From Pseudomonadota bacterium (GTDB taxonomy: Bacteria; Pseudomonadota; Alphaproteobacteria; Rhizobiales; Xanthobacteraceae), in the NCBI GenBank assembly GCA_023392205.1, contig JAEVZN010000441.1:1-7333 (forward strand): DNA of 7,333 nucleotides, given 5' to 3'. The notes below the pieces were generated by a model. It was not told the origin of the DNA and made no database searches. It saw only the letters and a program-made list of their open reading frames with translations. Of the stretch, positions 1-5,617 are shown piece after piece; within the stretch, counting starts at the first letter, position 1; every line of letters starts with the position of its first letter. The translations under genes were made by a program, and so were the position numbers.

Positions 1-1289
1 TCCAGAACAAGAACGTGATGTGCCAGTACCGCGCGGTCGGCCATCCGATCGCCACTGCGGTGACGGAAGGGCTGGTGGACCTCGCCGCTGCCGAACTCGG
101 ACTCGATCCGGTCGAGGTGCGCAAGAAAAACCTGATTGCGGACGATGCCTATCCGGCACAGGCCGCGTCCGGCATCAAGTTCGAGAGGCTGTCGCACCAC
201 GCATCGACCGACAAGATTCTGAAGATGATGGACTACAGGGCATTGCGCGCCGATCAGGCCACCGCGCGCGACAAGGGCATCTATCGCGGGATCGGCTTTG
301 CGTCCTTCATCGAAGTCACCAATCCGAGCGCAGCGTTTTACGGCGTCGGCGGCGCGCGCATCTCCGCGCAGGATGGCGCAACCGTACGGCTCGACGGCAC
401 CGGCGCGATCTTCTGCCATACCGGCGTTTCCGAACAGGGACAGGGCGCGGAAGCCGTGATCGCACAATGCGTCGCGTCCGCCTTCGGCGTGTCGATGGAC
501 AAGGTGCGCGTCATCATGGGCGACACCGACAACACGCCCTATGGCGGCGGAACATGGGCCTCGCGCGCGGCCGGGATCGGCGGCGAAGCCGCCTGGCAGG
601 CCGGCAAGGCGCTGCGCGAGAATGTCGTCACCGCCGCCGCGTCCATCCTGCAGGCCAAGGCGGAGGATCTCGATATCCGTAACGGCATCGTGGTCGACAA
701 GGCCACCGGCACCGAACGTATCGGCCTCGATGAGGTGGCGCGCATCTGCTATTTCCGACCCGATACCTTGCCGCCGGGCTTCCAGGCTGAACTGGTCGCC
801 ACGCGCCATTATGTTCCGCGAAACTACGCCTTCTCCTTCACCAACGGCATCCAGGCGTCCTATCTCGAAGTCGATACCGAAACCGGCTTCATCAAGCTCC
901 TAAGGCATTGGTGTGTGGAGGATTGCGGCACAGTCATCAACCCGCAACTCGTGGACGAGCAGATTCGCGGCGGCATCGTGCAGGGGCTCGGCGGCGCGCT
1001 GTTCGAGCACTGCATGTATGACGAGCGCGGCCAGATGCTGAACGGCAACATGGCCGATTACCTCGTGCCGATGGCGGTCGAGATGCCGGACATGGAGATC
1101 GGCCACGTCGTCACGCCCACGACCGATTCCGAACTCGGCGCCAAGGGCGCGGGCGAAGCCGGCACCGCCGGCGCACCGGCCTGCGTGATGAATGCGATCA
1201 ACGATGCGCTGCGGCCGCTTGGAGCGACGCCGCTGACCGACATGCCGTTCACGCCGGGAAAGGTGCTCGCGGCACTGGGCAAGGTATGA
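1..1289 (+). CDS. Molybdenum hydroxylase (xanthine dehydrogenase/CoxL family) large, molybdopterin-binding subunit; 5' end outside window
   Basis: This is the C-terminal part, about 428 residues, of a subunit that is usually 750-800 residues long. The frame is open from base 3 to the TGA at 1287-1289, so the gene begins upstream of the window. The family hydroxylates aldehydes, purines, N-heterocycles or CO at a molybdenum-pterin centre and passes electrons to FeS and FAD subunits, none of which are visible here. Supporting motifs are QYRAVGHP (24-47) at the active-site loop, EQGQGAE (432-452), which matches the pterin-contacting GQG motif, QGLGGALFE (981-1007), and GAKGAGEAG near the C-terminus. 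In the last motif the Glu codon at 1155-1157 aligns with the catalytic Glu of the xanthine oxidase family. The AYRCSFR loop of form I CO dehydrogenase is absent, so this is not a typical CO oxidiser. The loop also departs from the common AYRGAGR. The family is secure; the substrate is unknown. Confidence 0.93.
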   Translation, partial: QNKNVMCQYRAVGHPIATAVTEGLVDLAAAELGLDPVEVRKKNLIADDAYPAQAASGIKFERLSHHASTDKILKMMDYRALRADQATARDKGIYRGIGFASFIEVTNPSAAFYGVGGARISAQDGATVRLDGTGAIFCHTGVSEQGQGAEAVIAQCVASAFGVSMDKVRVIMGDTDNTPYGGGTWASRAAGIGGEAAWQAGKALRENVVTAAASILQAKAEDLDIRNGIVVDKATGTERIGLDEVARICYFRPDTLPPGFQAELVATRHYVPRNYAFSFTNGIQASYLEVDTETGFIKLLRHWCVEDCGTVINPQLVDEQIRGGIVQGLGGALFEHCMYDERGQMLNGNMADYLVPMAVEMPDMEIGHVVTPTTDSELGAKGAGEAGTAGAPACVMNAINDALRPLGATPLTDMPFTPGKVLAALGKV

Positions 1290-1293
1290 GGCC

Positions 1294-1348
1294 GTCACCC
1301 TTCGAGGCTCGCTGCGTTTGCACCTTGAGGATAAGGGCCTGAGACTCG
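1294..1348. repeat. Degenerate palindromic intergenic repeat, copy 1
   Basis: The 72-base spacer between the molybdenum hydroxylase and the cyclase gene holds an imperfect inverted repeat. CCCTTCGAGG (1298-1307) faces ACCTTGAGGATAAGGG (1322-1337), with a GCTCGCTGCG-type centre. It is followed by CCTGAGACTCG (1338-1348), which is an exact 11-base inverted copy of CGAGTCTCAGG at 2363-2373 in the next spacer. The pattern resembles a REP-like element that I recall as abundant between genes in Bradyrhizobium and Rhodopseudomonas. The arms carry several mismatches, so this copy looks decayed. If transcribed it could form a weak hairpin between the two cistrons. Confidence 0.6.
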
Positions 1349-1361
1349 AAATGGAGAGGGC

Positions 1362-2315
1362 ATGAACATCAAGGTCGGATTGAAGGCCATCGAGGAAGCC
1401 TCGGAAAAGCTCTCGAACTGGGGCCGTTGGGGCTCGGACGATCATATCGGCACGCTCAACCATGTAACGCCGGAAGATATCGTCGCCGCCGCCAAACTGG
1501 TGAAGACCGGAAAGGTGTTCGCCCTCGGCATCCCGCTTGATCGCGACGGACCGCAGACCGGCCTGTTCGGCGGCCGCTTCAACCCGATCCATCAGATGCT
1601 CGCCACCGGCACCGATGCCGTCGCAGGACAGCAGGACTGGAACAAGATCCGCTATGCCGACGATACGCTCAATCTCTGCGTACAGGGCGCGACGCATTGG
1701 GATGCGCTCGGCCACATCTTCTATGAGGACAAGGCCTATAACGGCCACGACGCCAAACTGATCGACTCGCGCGGCCTTGCCGTGCTCGGCATCGAGCATT
1801 CCAGGAACAAGATGGTCGGCCGCGGCGTGCTGCTCGATATCGCACGCTTTCGTGGCGTGCCATGGATGAAGGACGGCGAAGGCATTTCCAACGACGAACT
1901 CGACAAATGCGCCAAGGCGCAGGGGGTCGAGATCCGCAAAGGCGATTTCGTACATGTCCGGACCGGGCAGATGGAGCGCTGCCTGTCGGAAGGCGTGTGG
2001 GGCGGCTATGCCGGCGGCGATGCGCCGGGCGTGATGTTCGAGAATTGCTATTGGTGCCAGGAGAAAGAGATCGGCGCGCTCTGCATGGACACATGGGGCT
2101 GCGAGGTGCGCCCGAACGAGACCGAAGAAGCCAACCAGCCGTGGCATTGGGTGGTGATCCCGGCCATGGGTTTATGCATGGGCGAGATCTTCTACCTCAA
2201 GGAACTGGCCGAAGACTGCGCTGACGATAAGGTCTATGAATTCTTCTTCTCCGGCCCGCCGTTGATCATCACCGGAGGCACCGGCTCGCCGATCAACCCG
2301 CAGGCAATCAAATAG
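1362..2315 (+). CDS. Cyclase / kynurenine formamidase-family metal-dependent hydrolase
   Basis: The protein has 317 residues. Members of this family (Pfam Cyclase, including KynB and isatin hydrolase) use a divalent metal to hydrolyse amides, lactams or esters in the cytoplasm. The signature region is VQGATHWDALGH (residues 107-118): H112, D114 and H118 give the HxDxxxH core, while the upstream His of the classic HxGTHxDxxxH motif is Gln108. The C-terminal motifs WHW (H262) and MGE (E275) fit the remaining conserved polar positions. GRGVLLDI (153-160) and GDFVHVRTG (194-202) are also typical of the family. The length matches the longer (300+ residue) subgroup rather than the roughly 210-residue KynB enzymes. 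The ATG at 1362 is preceded by GGAGAGGG (1353-1360). The position between a molybdenum hydroxylase and a HisD-fold dehydrogenase suggests a catabolic ring-opening or amide-hydrolysis step. The substrate is not predictable from sequence. Confidence 0.9.
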   Translation: MNIKVGLKAIEEASEKLSNWGRWGSDDHIGTLNHVTPEDIVAAAKLVKTGKVFALGIPLDRDGPQTGLFGGRFNPIHQMLATGTDAVAGQQDWNKIRYADDTLNLCVQGATHWDALGHIFYEDKAYNGHDAKLIDSRGLAVLGIEHSRNKMVGRGVLLDIARFRGVPWMKDGEGISNDELDKCAKAQGVEIRKGDFVHVRTGQMERCLSEGVWGGYAGGDAPGVMFENCYWCQEKEIGALCMDTWGCEVRPNETEEANQPWHWVVIPAMGLCMGEIFYLKELAEDCADDKVYEFFFSGPPLIITGGTGSPINPQAIK

Positions 2316-2339
2316 ATCAAACCCGCGTGGCCTTGATCC

Positions 2340-2380
2340 GTCATCGTGAGGTGCTTGCGAAACGAGTCTCAGGATAACGG
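2340..2380. repeat. Degenerate palindromic intergenic repeat, copy 2
   Basis: The 87-base spacer before the HisD-like gene contains GTCATCGTGAGGTGC (2340-2354) followed by GCGAAACGAGTCTCAGGATAACGG (2357-2380, given here only as a landmark). It is an imperfect palindrome, with GTGAG at 2346-2350 facing CTCAG at 2368-2372. It is related in inverted orientation to the element at 1294-1348, sharing the exact 11-mer CGAGTCTCAGG and a GAGGTGC/GCACCTT segment. It is probably another copy of the same genus-level intergenic repeat family. It lies upstream of the ribosome binding site at 2390-2394. Confidence 0.6.
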
Positions 2381-2389
2381 AGTCAGGTC

Positions 2390-2394
2390 AGGAG
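2390..2394 (+). promoter_or_regulatory. Ribosome binding site that sets the start of the HisD-like gene
   Basis: AGGAG lies 8 bases before the ATG at 2403. An upstream in-frame ATG at 2346 would add 19 residues, but those would be encoded by the intergenic repeat and do not look like protein. The 2403 start gives the N-terminus MARYLKRG, typical of this clade. Confidence 0.8.
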
Positions 2395-2402
2395 AATGTG
2401 TT

Positions 2403-3710
2403 ATGGCCCGATACCTCAAACGCGGATTATCGGCCGATGCCGTCGAAGAAGCCGATGCTAAGGTGCGCGCCACGGTCGAAGGCATCTTGTCCGACGTGAA
2501 GGCCCGCGGCGATGCTGCCATCCGCGACCTGTCGAGGAAATTCGATAACTGGGAGCCTGCAAGCTTCCGGCTTGGTGAGCAGGAGATCGAGCGGGCCATT
2601 GCACAGGTCAGCAAACGCGACCTCGACGATATCCGCTTCGCGCAGGCGCAGGTGAAGAACTTCGCGCAGAAGCAGCGCGAGACCCTGCAGGATCTCGAAG
2701 TCGAGACCCTGCCCGGCGTGATCCTCGGTCACAAACATATCCCGGTAAATGCCATCGGCTGTTATGTACCGGGCGGGCGCTATCCGATGGTGGCGTCGGC
2801 GCATATGTCGATCGTGACCGCCCGCGTCGCCGGCGTGAAGCGCATCATCGCCTGCGCACCTCCGCATCGCGGCGGACCGCACCCGGCGATCGTGGCGGCC
2901 ATGCATTTCGGCGGCGCCGACGAAATCTATGTGCTGGGCGGCGTGCAGGCGGTGGCGGCGATGGCGCTCGGCACCGACACGATTTCGCCGGTCGACATGA
3001 TTGTCGGTCCCGGCAATGCCTATGTCGCGGAGGCCAAGCGGCAATTGTTCGGCCGCATCGGCATCGACCTGCTCGCCGGGCCGACCGAGACGCTAATCAT
3101 TGCCGACGATTCAGTGGACGCGGAAATCTGCGCGACCGATCTTCTGGGACAGGCCGAACACGGGCCGACCTCGCCGGCTGTGCTGATCACGGATTCGGAG
3201 AAACTTGCGAGGGACACCATGGCGGAAGTCGAGCGGCTGCTCGCGATCCTGCCGACCGCCGATGCCGCCGGACAGGCGTGGAAGGATTATGGCGAGGTGA
3301 TCGTGTGCGACAGCATTGACGAGATGGTGGCGGAAGCGGACCGTATCGCGTCGGAGCATGTGCAGGTGATGACGCGCGATCCGGATTACTTCCTGCACAA
3401 CATGACCAATTACGGATCGCTGTTTCTGGGGCCGCGCACCAATGTCGCCTATGGCGACAAGGTTATCGGCACCAATCACACGCTACCGACCAAGAAGGCG
3501 GCGCGCTATACGGGCGGATTGTGGGTCGGGAAATTCCTCAAGACCTGCACCTATCAGAAGGTGCTGACCGACGAAGCGTCTGCGACGATCGGCGAATATT
3601 GCTCACGGCTTTGCGTGCTGGAAGGTTTTCTGGGCCATGCCGAACAGGCCAATGTGCGCGTGCGGCGCTATGGCGGCCGCAACATTGCCTATGCAACCGC
3701 GGCGGAGTGA
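2403..3710 (+). CDS. Histidinol dehydrogenase-fold, zinc/NAD-dependent alcohol dehydrogenase, HpsN-like clade
   Basis: The protein has 435 residues, full length for the HisD superfamily. These enzymes oxidise a primary alcohol through the aldehyde to the acid using two NAD+ and a zinc ion. Numbered from the ATG at 2403, the expected zinc ligands are present: Q250 and H253 (GQAEHGP), D352 (YGDK) and H412 (GHAEQ). The catalytic pair E318-H319 (SEHV) is also present; these match E. coli HisD Q259, H262, D360, H419, E326 and H327 with a nearly constant offset. [11 protein letters not shown] (202-212) and AGPTE (225-229) are family hallmarks. The segment GHKHIPV (109-115) and the loop [15 protein letters not shown] (121-135) differ from the biosynthetic enzyme's VPGGTA-type loop. 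They agree with my recollection of HpsN, the 2,3-dihydroxypropane-1-sulfonate 3-dehydrogenase. No his genes are adjacent. It is therefore probably a catabolic dehydrogenase, with DHPS one candidate substrate. The superfamily is certain; the substrate is not. Confidence 0.92.
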   Translation: MARYLKRGLSADAVEEADAKVRATVEGILSDVKARGDAAIRDLSRKFDNWEPASFRLGEQEIERAIAQVSKRDLDDIRFAQAQVKNFAQKQRETLQDLEVETLPGVILGHKHIPVNAIGCYVPGGRYPMVASAHMSIVTARVAGVKRIIACAPPHRGGPHPAIVAAMHFGGADEIYVLGGVQAVAAMALGTDTISPVDMIVGPGNAYVAEAKRQLFGRIGIDLLAGPTETLIIADDSVDAEICATDLLGQAEHGPTSPAVLITDSEKLARDTMAEVERLLAILPTADAAGQAWKDYGEVIVCDSIDEMVAEADRIASEHVQVMTRDPDYFLHNMTNYGSLFLGPRTNVAYGDKVIGTNHTLPTKKAARYTGGLWVGKFLKTCTYQKVLTDEASATIGEYCSRLCVLEGFLGHAEQANVRVRRYGGRNIAYATAAE

Positions 3711-3717
3711 TCCCGTA

Positions 3718-3739
3718 TCTGAATGCTGGTGCATTCGGA
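3718..3739 (+). other. Short RNA hairpin between the HisD-like and MAPEG genes
   Basis: TCTGAATGC (3718-3726) pairs with GCATTCGGA (3731-3739) around a TGGT tetraloop, giving nine pairs including one G-U. It starts 7 bases after the HisD-like stop codon and ends just before the MAPEG ribosome binding site. No U-tract follows, so it is not a standard intrinsic terminator. It could protect an upstream mRNA end, tune MAPEG translation or cause partial attenuation. Confidence 0.5.
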
Positions 3740-3741
3740 AA

Positions 3742-3746
3742 CAGGA
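3742..3746 (+). promoter_or_regulatory. Ribosome binding site that sets the MAPEG start
   Basis: CAGGA lies 6 bases before the ATG at 3753. The in-frame ATG at 3723 lies inside the hairpin and has no purine-rich site, and it would put ten polar residues before the first membrane helix. The 3753 start is preferred. Confidence 0.7.
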
Positions 3747-3752
3747 TGTCTC

Positions 3753-4139
3753 ATGCTCACGATCGTGCCGGCCTATGCCGCCATTCTTGCCCTGATGTTC
3801 ATCGCATTGTCGCTGCGGGTCATCGGCCTGCGCCGGTCCAGCAAGGTCGCGCTCGGCGTCGGCGGCCATACTGCGCTGGAGCGGCGCATCCGCGTGCAGG
3901 CCAATTTCGCCGAGTATGTGCCGCTGGCGCTGCTGCTTCTCGCATTCGCAGAATTCGCGGGATGGCCGAGCTGGATTCTGCATTCGCTGGCCGTCAGTCT
4001 CCTCGCCGGCCGTCTTGCGCATGCCTATGGCGTGTCGCGCACCGATGAGGATTTCCGCTTTCGCGTGACCGGCATGGCGATGACGTTTACGGTGCTGGGC
4101 CTGACTGCGTGCGGATTGCTGATCTCAACGATCATGTGA
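3753..4139 (+). CDS. MAPEG-family integral membrane protein
   Basis: The protein has 128 residues from the ATG at 3753, the usual size for bacterial MAPEG proteins. The family includes microsomal glutathione S-transferases and relatives of mostly unknown bacterial function, in the cytoplasmic membrane. The hallmark block RVQANFAEYVPLALLLLAF (residues 47-65) contains the conserved N51 and E54 before helix two. GRLAHAYG (86-93) supplies the conserved Arg and His at the end of helix three. Four hydrophobic segments can be read at roughly 3-25, 54-70, 73-90 and 104-126. The gene sits 42 bases after the HisD-like gene and 12 bases before the SDR gene, so it is almost certainly cotranscribed with them. 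A glutathione-linked detoxification role for reactive pathway intermediates is possible but inferred only from the family and the neighbours. Confidence 0.9.
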   Translation: MLTIVPAYAAILALMFIALSLRVIGLRRSSKVALGVGGHTALERRIRVQANFAEYVPLALLLLAFAEFAGWPSWILHSLAVSLLAGRLAHAYGVSRTDEDFRFRVTGMAMTFTVLGLTACGLLISTIM

Positions 4140-4151
4140 GGTTTTCCGGAA

Positions 4152-4925
4152 ATGACGTCTGAATTGCTGCCTCGCACCCCCTCCTTCCGCCTCGACGGCA
4201 AGCGTGCGATTGTGACTGGCGCCGGTCGCGGAATCGGGCTCGCCGCGGCTGCCGCACTGGCCGATGCCGGCGCCGATGTGGTGCTGGTCGCGCGCAGCAA
4301 GGACGAGATCGAGGCTGCTGCTGCAGCGATGCGCGAGCGCGGCGGCAAGGCCGAGGCAATGGCGTGCGACGTCACGGATATCGAGGCCGTGCGGCGGCTT
4401 GTCATGGAGAACGAGCTCTTCGACATTCTCGTCAACAATGCCGGCTCGAATCGCCCGGCGCCGTTCATCGACGTGAAAATTGAGGACTTCGATTTTGTCA
4501 TGGGGCTGAATGTGCGCGCGGCGTTTTTTGTTGCGCAAGCGGTGGCAAAGCGGCTGTCGGATGCCAGCAGGCCGGGTTCGATCGTCAACATCTCGTCGCA
4601 GATGGGCCATGTGGGCGGACCGCGGCGCACGGTTTACTGCACCAGCAAGGCCGCCATCGAAGGCCTGACCAAGGCGATGGCCGTCGAACTGGGTCCGCAG
4701 AAGATCAGGGTCAATGCGCTGGCGCCGACCTTCATCGAGACGCCGATGACGCGGCCATTTCTCGCCGACAATGCCTTCCGGCAATCGGTGCTGGACAAGA
4801 TCAAGCTTGGCCGGCTCGGGCAGGTCGAAGACCTGATGGGCGCGATTGTCTTTCTCGCCTCAGATGCCTCGGCATTGGTCACTGGCACGTCGCTTCTCGT
4901 GGATGGCGGCTGGACGGCCGAGTGA
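4152..4925 (+). CDS. Classical short-chain dehydrogenase/reductase (SDR)
   Basis: The protein has 257 residues, standard for a classical SDR, which is a soluble NAD(P)-dependent alcohol dehydrogenase or ketone reductase. The N-terminal Rossmann motif is TGAGRGIG (22-29). D73 (CDVTD) and NNAG (95-98) are in place. The catalytic tetrad reads N120, S149, Y162 and K166 (YCTSK). The C-terminal DGGWTAE ending is typical of the FabG-like subgroup. R26 in the glycine-rich loop and R48 after the second strand hint at NADP(H) preference, which is inference. Residues 151-161, between the catalytic Ser and Tyr, hold the sequence MGHVGGPRRTV. The ATG at 4152 follows GAGG (4138-4141), which overlaps the MAPEG stop; the 12-base gap argues for cotranscription. 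It is probably a second dehydrogenase of the same pathway. The substrate cannot be predicted. Confidence 0.92.
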   Translation: MTSELLPRTPSFRLDGKRAIVTGAGRGIGLAAAAALADAGADVVLVARSKDEIEAAAAAMRERGGKAEAMACDVTDIEAVRRLVMENELFDILVNNAGSNRPAPFIDVKIEDFDFVMGLNVRAAFFVAQAVAKRLSDASRPGSIVNISSQMGHVGGPRRTVYCTSKAAIEGLTKAMAVELGPQKIRVNALAPTFIETPMTRPFLADNAFRQSVLDKIKLGRLGQVEDLMGAIVFLASDASALVTGTSLLVDGGWTAE

Positions 4926-4974
4926 GAGCCTCTCTCGCCCTGATTTTCCTGTGCTTCAGACCCCATCATCAGCA

Positions 4975-4980
4975 AAGGAG
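4975..4980 (+). promoter_or_regulatory. Ribosome binding site that sets the CMD/AhpD-like start
   Basis: AAGGAG lies 9 bases before the ATG at 4990. The reading frame stays open back to 4846, but that extension overlaps the end of the SDR gene and is translated from its shadow frame. This strong site makes 4990 the true start. Confidence 0.85.
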
Positions 4981-4989
4981 CCAAGATAC

Positions 4990-5577
4990 ATGGCCGACGA
5001 TCAATATCAGGACAGACAGAATCTCGAATTCTTCCGCTGGCCGGAATTGGCGAAAGTCTTCCAGGAGCTTGCGGAACTTGTGATGGTGTCGCCCAACAAC
5101 CTGTCGAAGCAGCTGCGCGGCGAGATCTTCACCATGGCGAGCATCGCGGGTGGCTGTCAGCATTGCCAGGCGCATGGCGCCTATACGCTGAATCTGCTGG
5201 GAGTCGATCCGGCCCGCATCCGCGATATCTGGACGTTCGAAGAATCCGGGGCCTTCACTGACGCCGAGCGCGACGCACTTCGCCTCGCCCGCGACGGCGC
5301 GAGCGTTCCAAGCCTGGTCGGACCGCGGCATTTCTCGGATCTTCGAAAGCATTATTCCGATCGCCAGATCGTGGAAATGCTGGCGGTCGTCAGCCTGGCC
5401 GGCTGGTTCAACCGCTGGAATAATTCAATTGCCACTGTCACAGACCAGGAATCGGTCGACTGGGCACAGGGCCATCTGGCGGCGGTTGGCTGGACGCTCG
5501 GAAAGCATGCCGGCGAGGCACATGAGCAACGCCGGAAGCATCCACGTTCAGGCGGCGAGGACGGAATTGAATATTGA
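4990..5577 (+). CDS. Carboxymuconolactone decarboxylase / AhpD-like family protein
   Basis: The protein has 195 residues, all-helical in character. The motif GCQHCQAHG (55-63) has C56, C59 and H62, with E45 eleven residues before the first cysteine. It corresponds to the Glu, CxxC and His of the AhpD-type thiol-redox centre. The CxxC-Q-x-H spacing puts the His one residue closer than in AhpD itself (CxxCxxxH), a pattern I associate with a subgroup of CMD-like proteins. AhpD-like proteins relay electrons or reduce peroxides, whereas true carboxymuconolactone decarboxylases lack the CxxC, so a redox role is more likely than decarboxylation. The second half has a repeat-like helix, LSDRQIVEM-type (residues 121-130 read HYSDRQIVEM). 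The C-terminal 20 residues are charged and probably disordered. It follows the SDR after 64 bases and is the last gene of the plus-strand block. Confidence 0.85.
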   Translation: MADDQYQDRQNLEFFRWPELAKVFQELAELVMVSPNNLSKQLRGEIFTMASIAGGCQHCQAHGAYTLNLLGVDPARIRDIWTFEESGAFTDAERDALRLARDGASVPSLVGPRHFSDLRKHYSDRQIVEMLAVVSLAGWFNRWNNSIATVTDQESVDWAQGHLAAVGWTLGKHAGEAHEQRRKHPRSGGEDGIEY

Positions 5578-5617
5578 TGTCCGGCGCATGCAGTTCATGA
5601 GCGGGCGCCGCAACGCC

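Noticed and set aside
1..1289. Aerobic CO dehydrogenase large subunit (coxL)
   Set aside because: The form I AYRCSFR active-site loop is absent; the loop reads QYRAVGHP, so a CO-oxidising role is not supported.
900..2147. A 415-codon open frame on the minus strand across the molybdenum hydroxylase end and the cyclase gene
   Set aside because: It is opposite two motif-supported genes, is rich in His, Arg and Ala as expected of antisense GC-rich frames, shows no family motif, and spans an intergenic repeat.
2427..3044. A minus-strand frame of 205 codons inside the HisD-like gene
   Set aside because: The sense frame has every catalytic residue of the superfamily; the antisense frame has no motif or ribosome binding site.
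2403..3710. Histidine biosynthesis gene hisD
   Set aside because: The substrate-side loop differs from biosynthetic HisD and no his genes are adjacent, so I give no hisD symbol.
4125..4784. A minus-strand frame of 219 codons across the SDR gene
   Set aside because: It is a shadow of the SDR, whose catalytic tetrad and glycine motif are complete in the plus frame.
4990..5577. 4-carboxymuconolactone decarboxylase (pcaC)
   Set aside because: The CxxC-x2-H motif and 195-residue length fit AhpD-like relatives better than the short, cysteine-free PcaC, and no protocatechuate genes are visible.
5582..5610. CGGCGC and GCGCCG inverted arms in the convergent junction as a bidirectional terminator
   Set aside because: The stem is six pairs with a 17-base loop and no U-tract in either direction; this is too weak to call.
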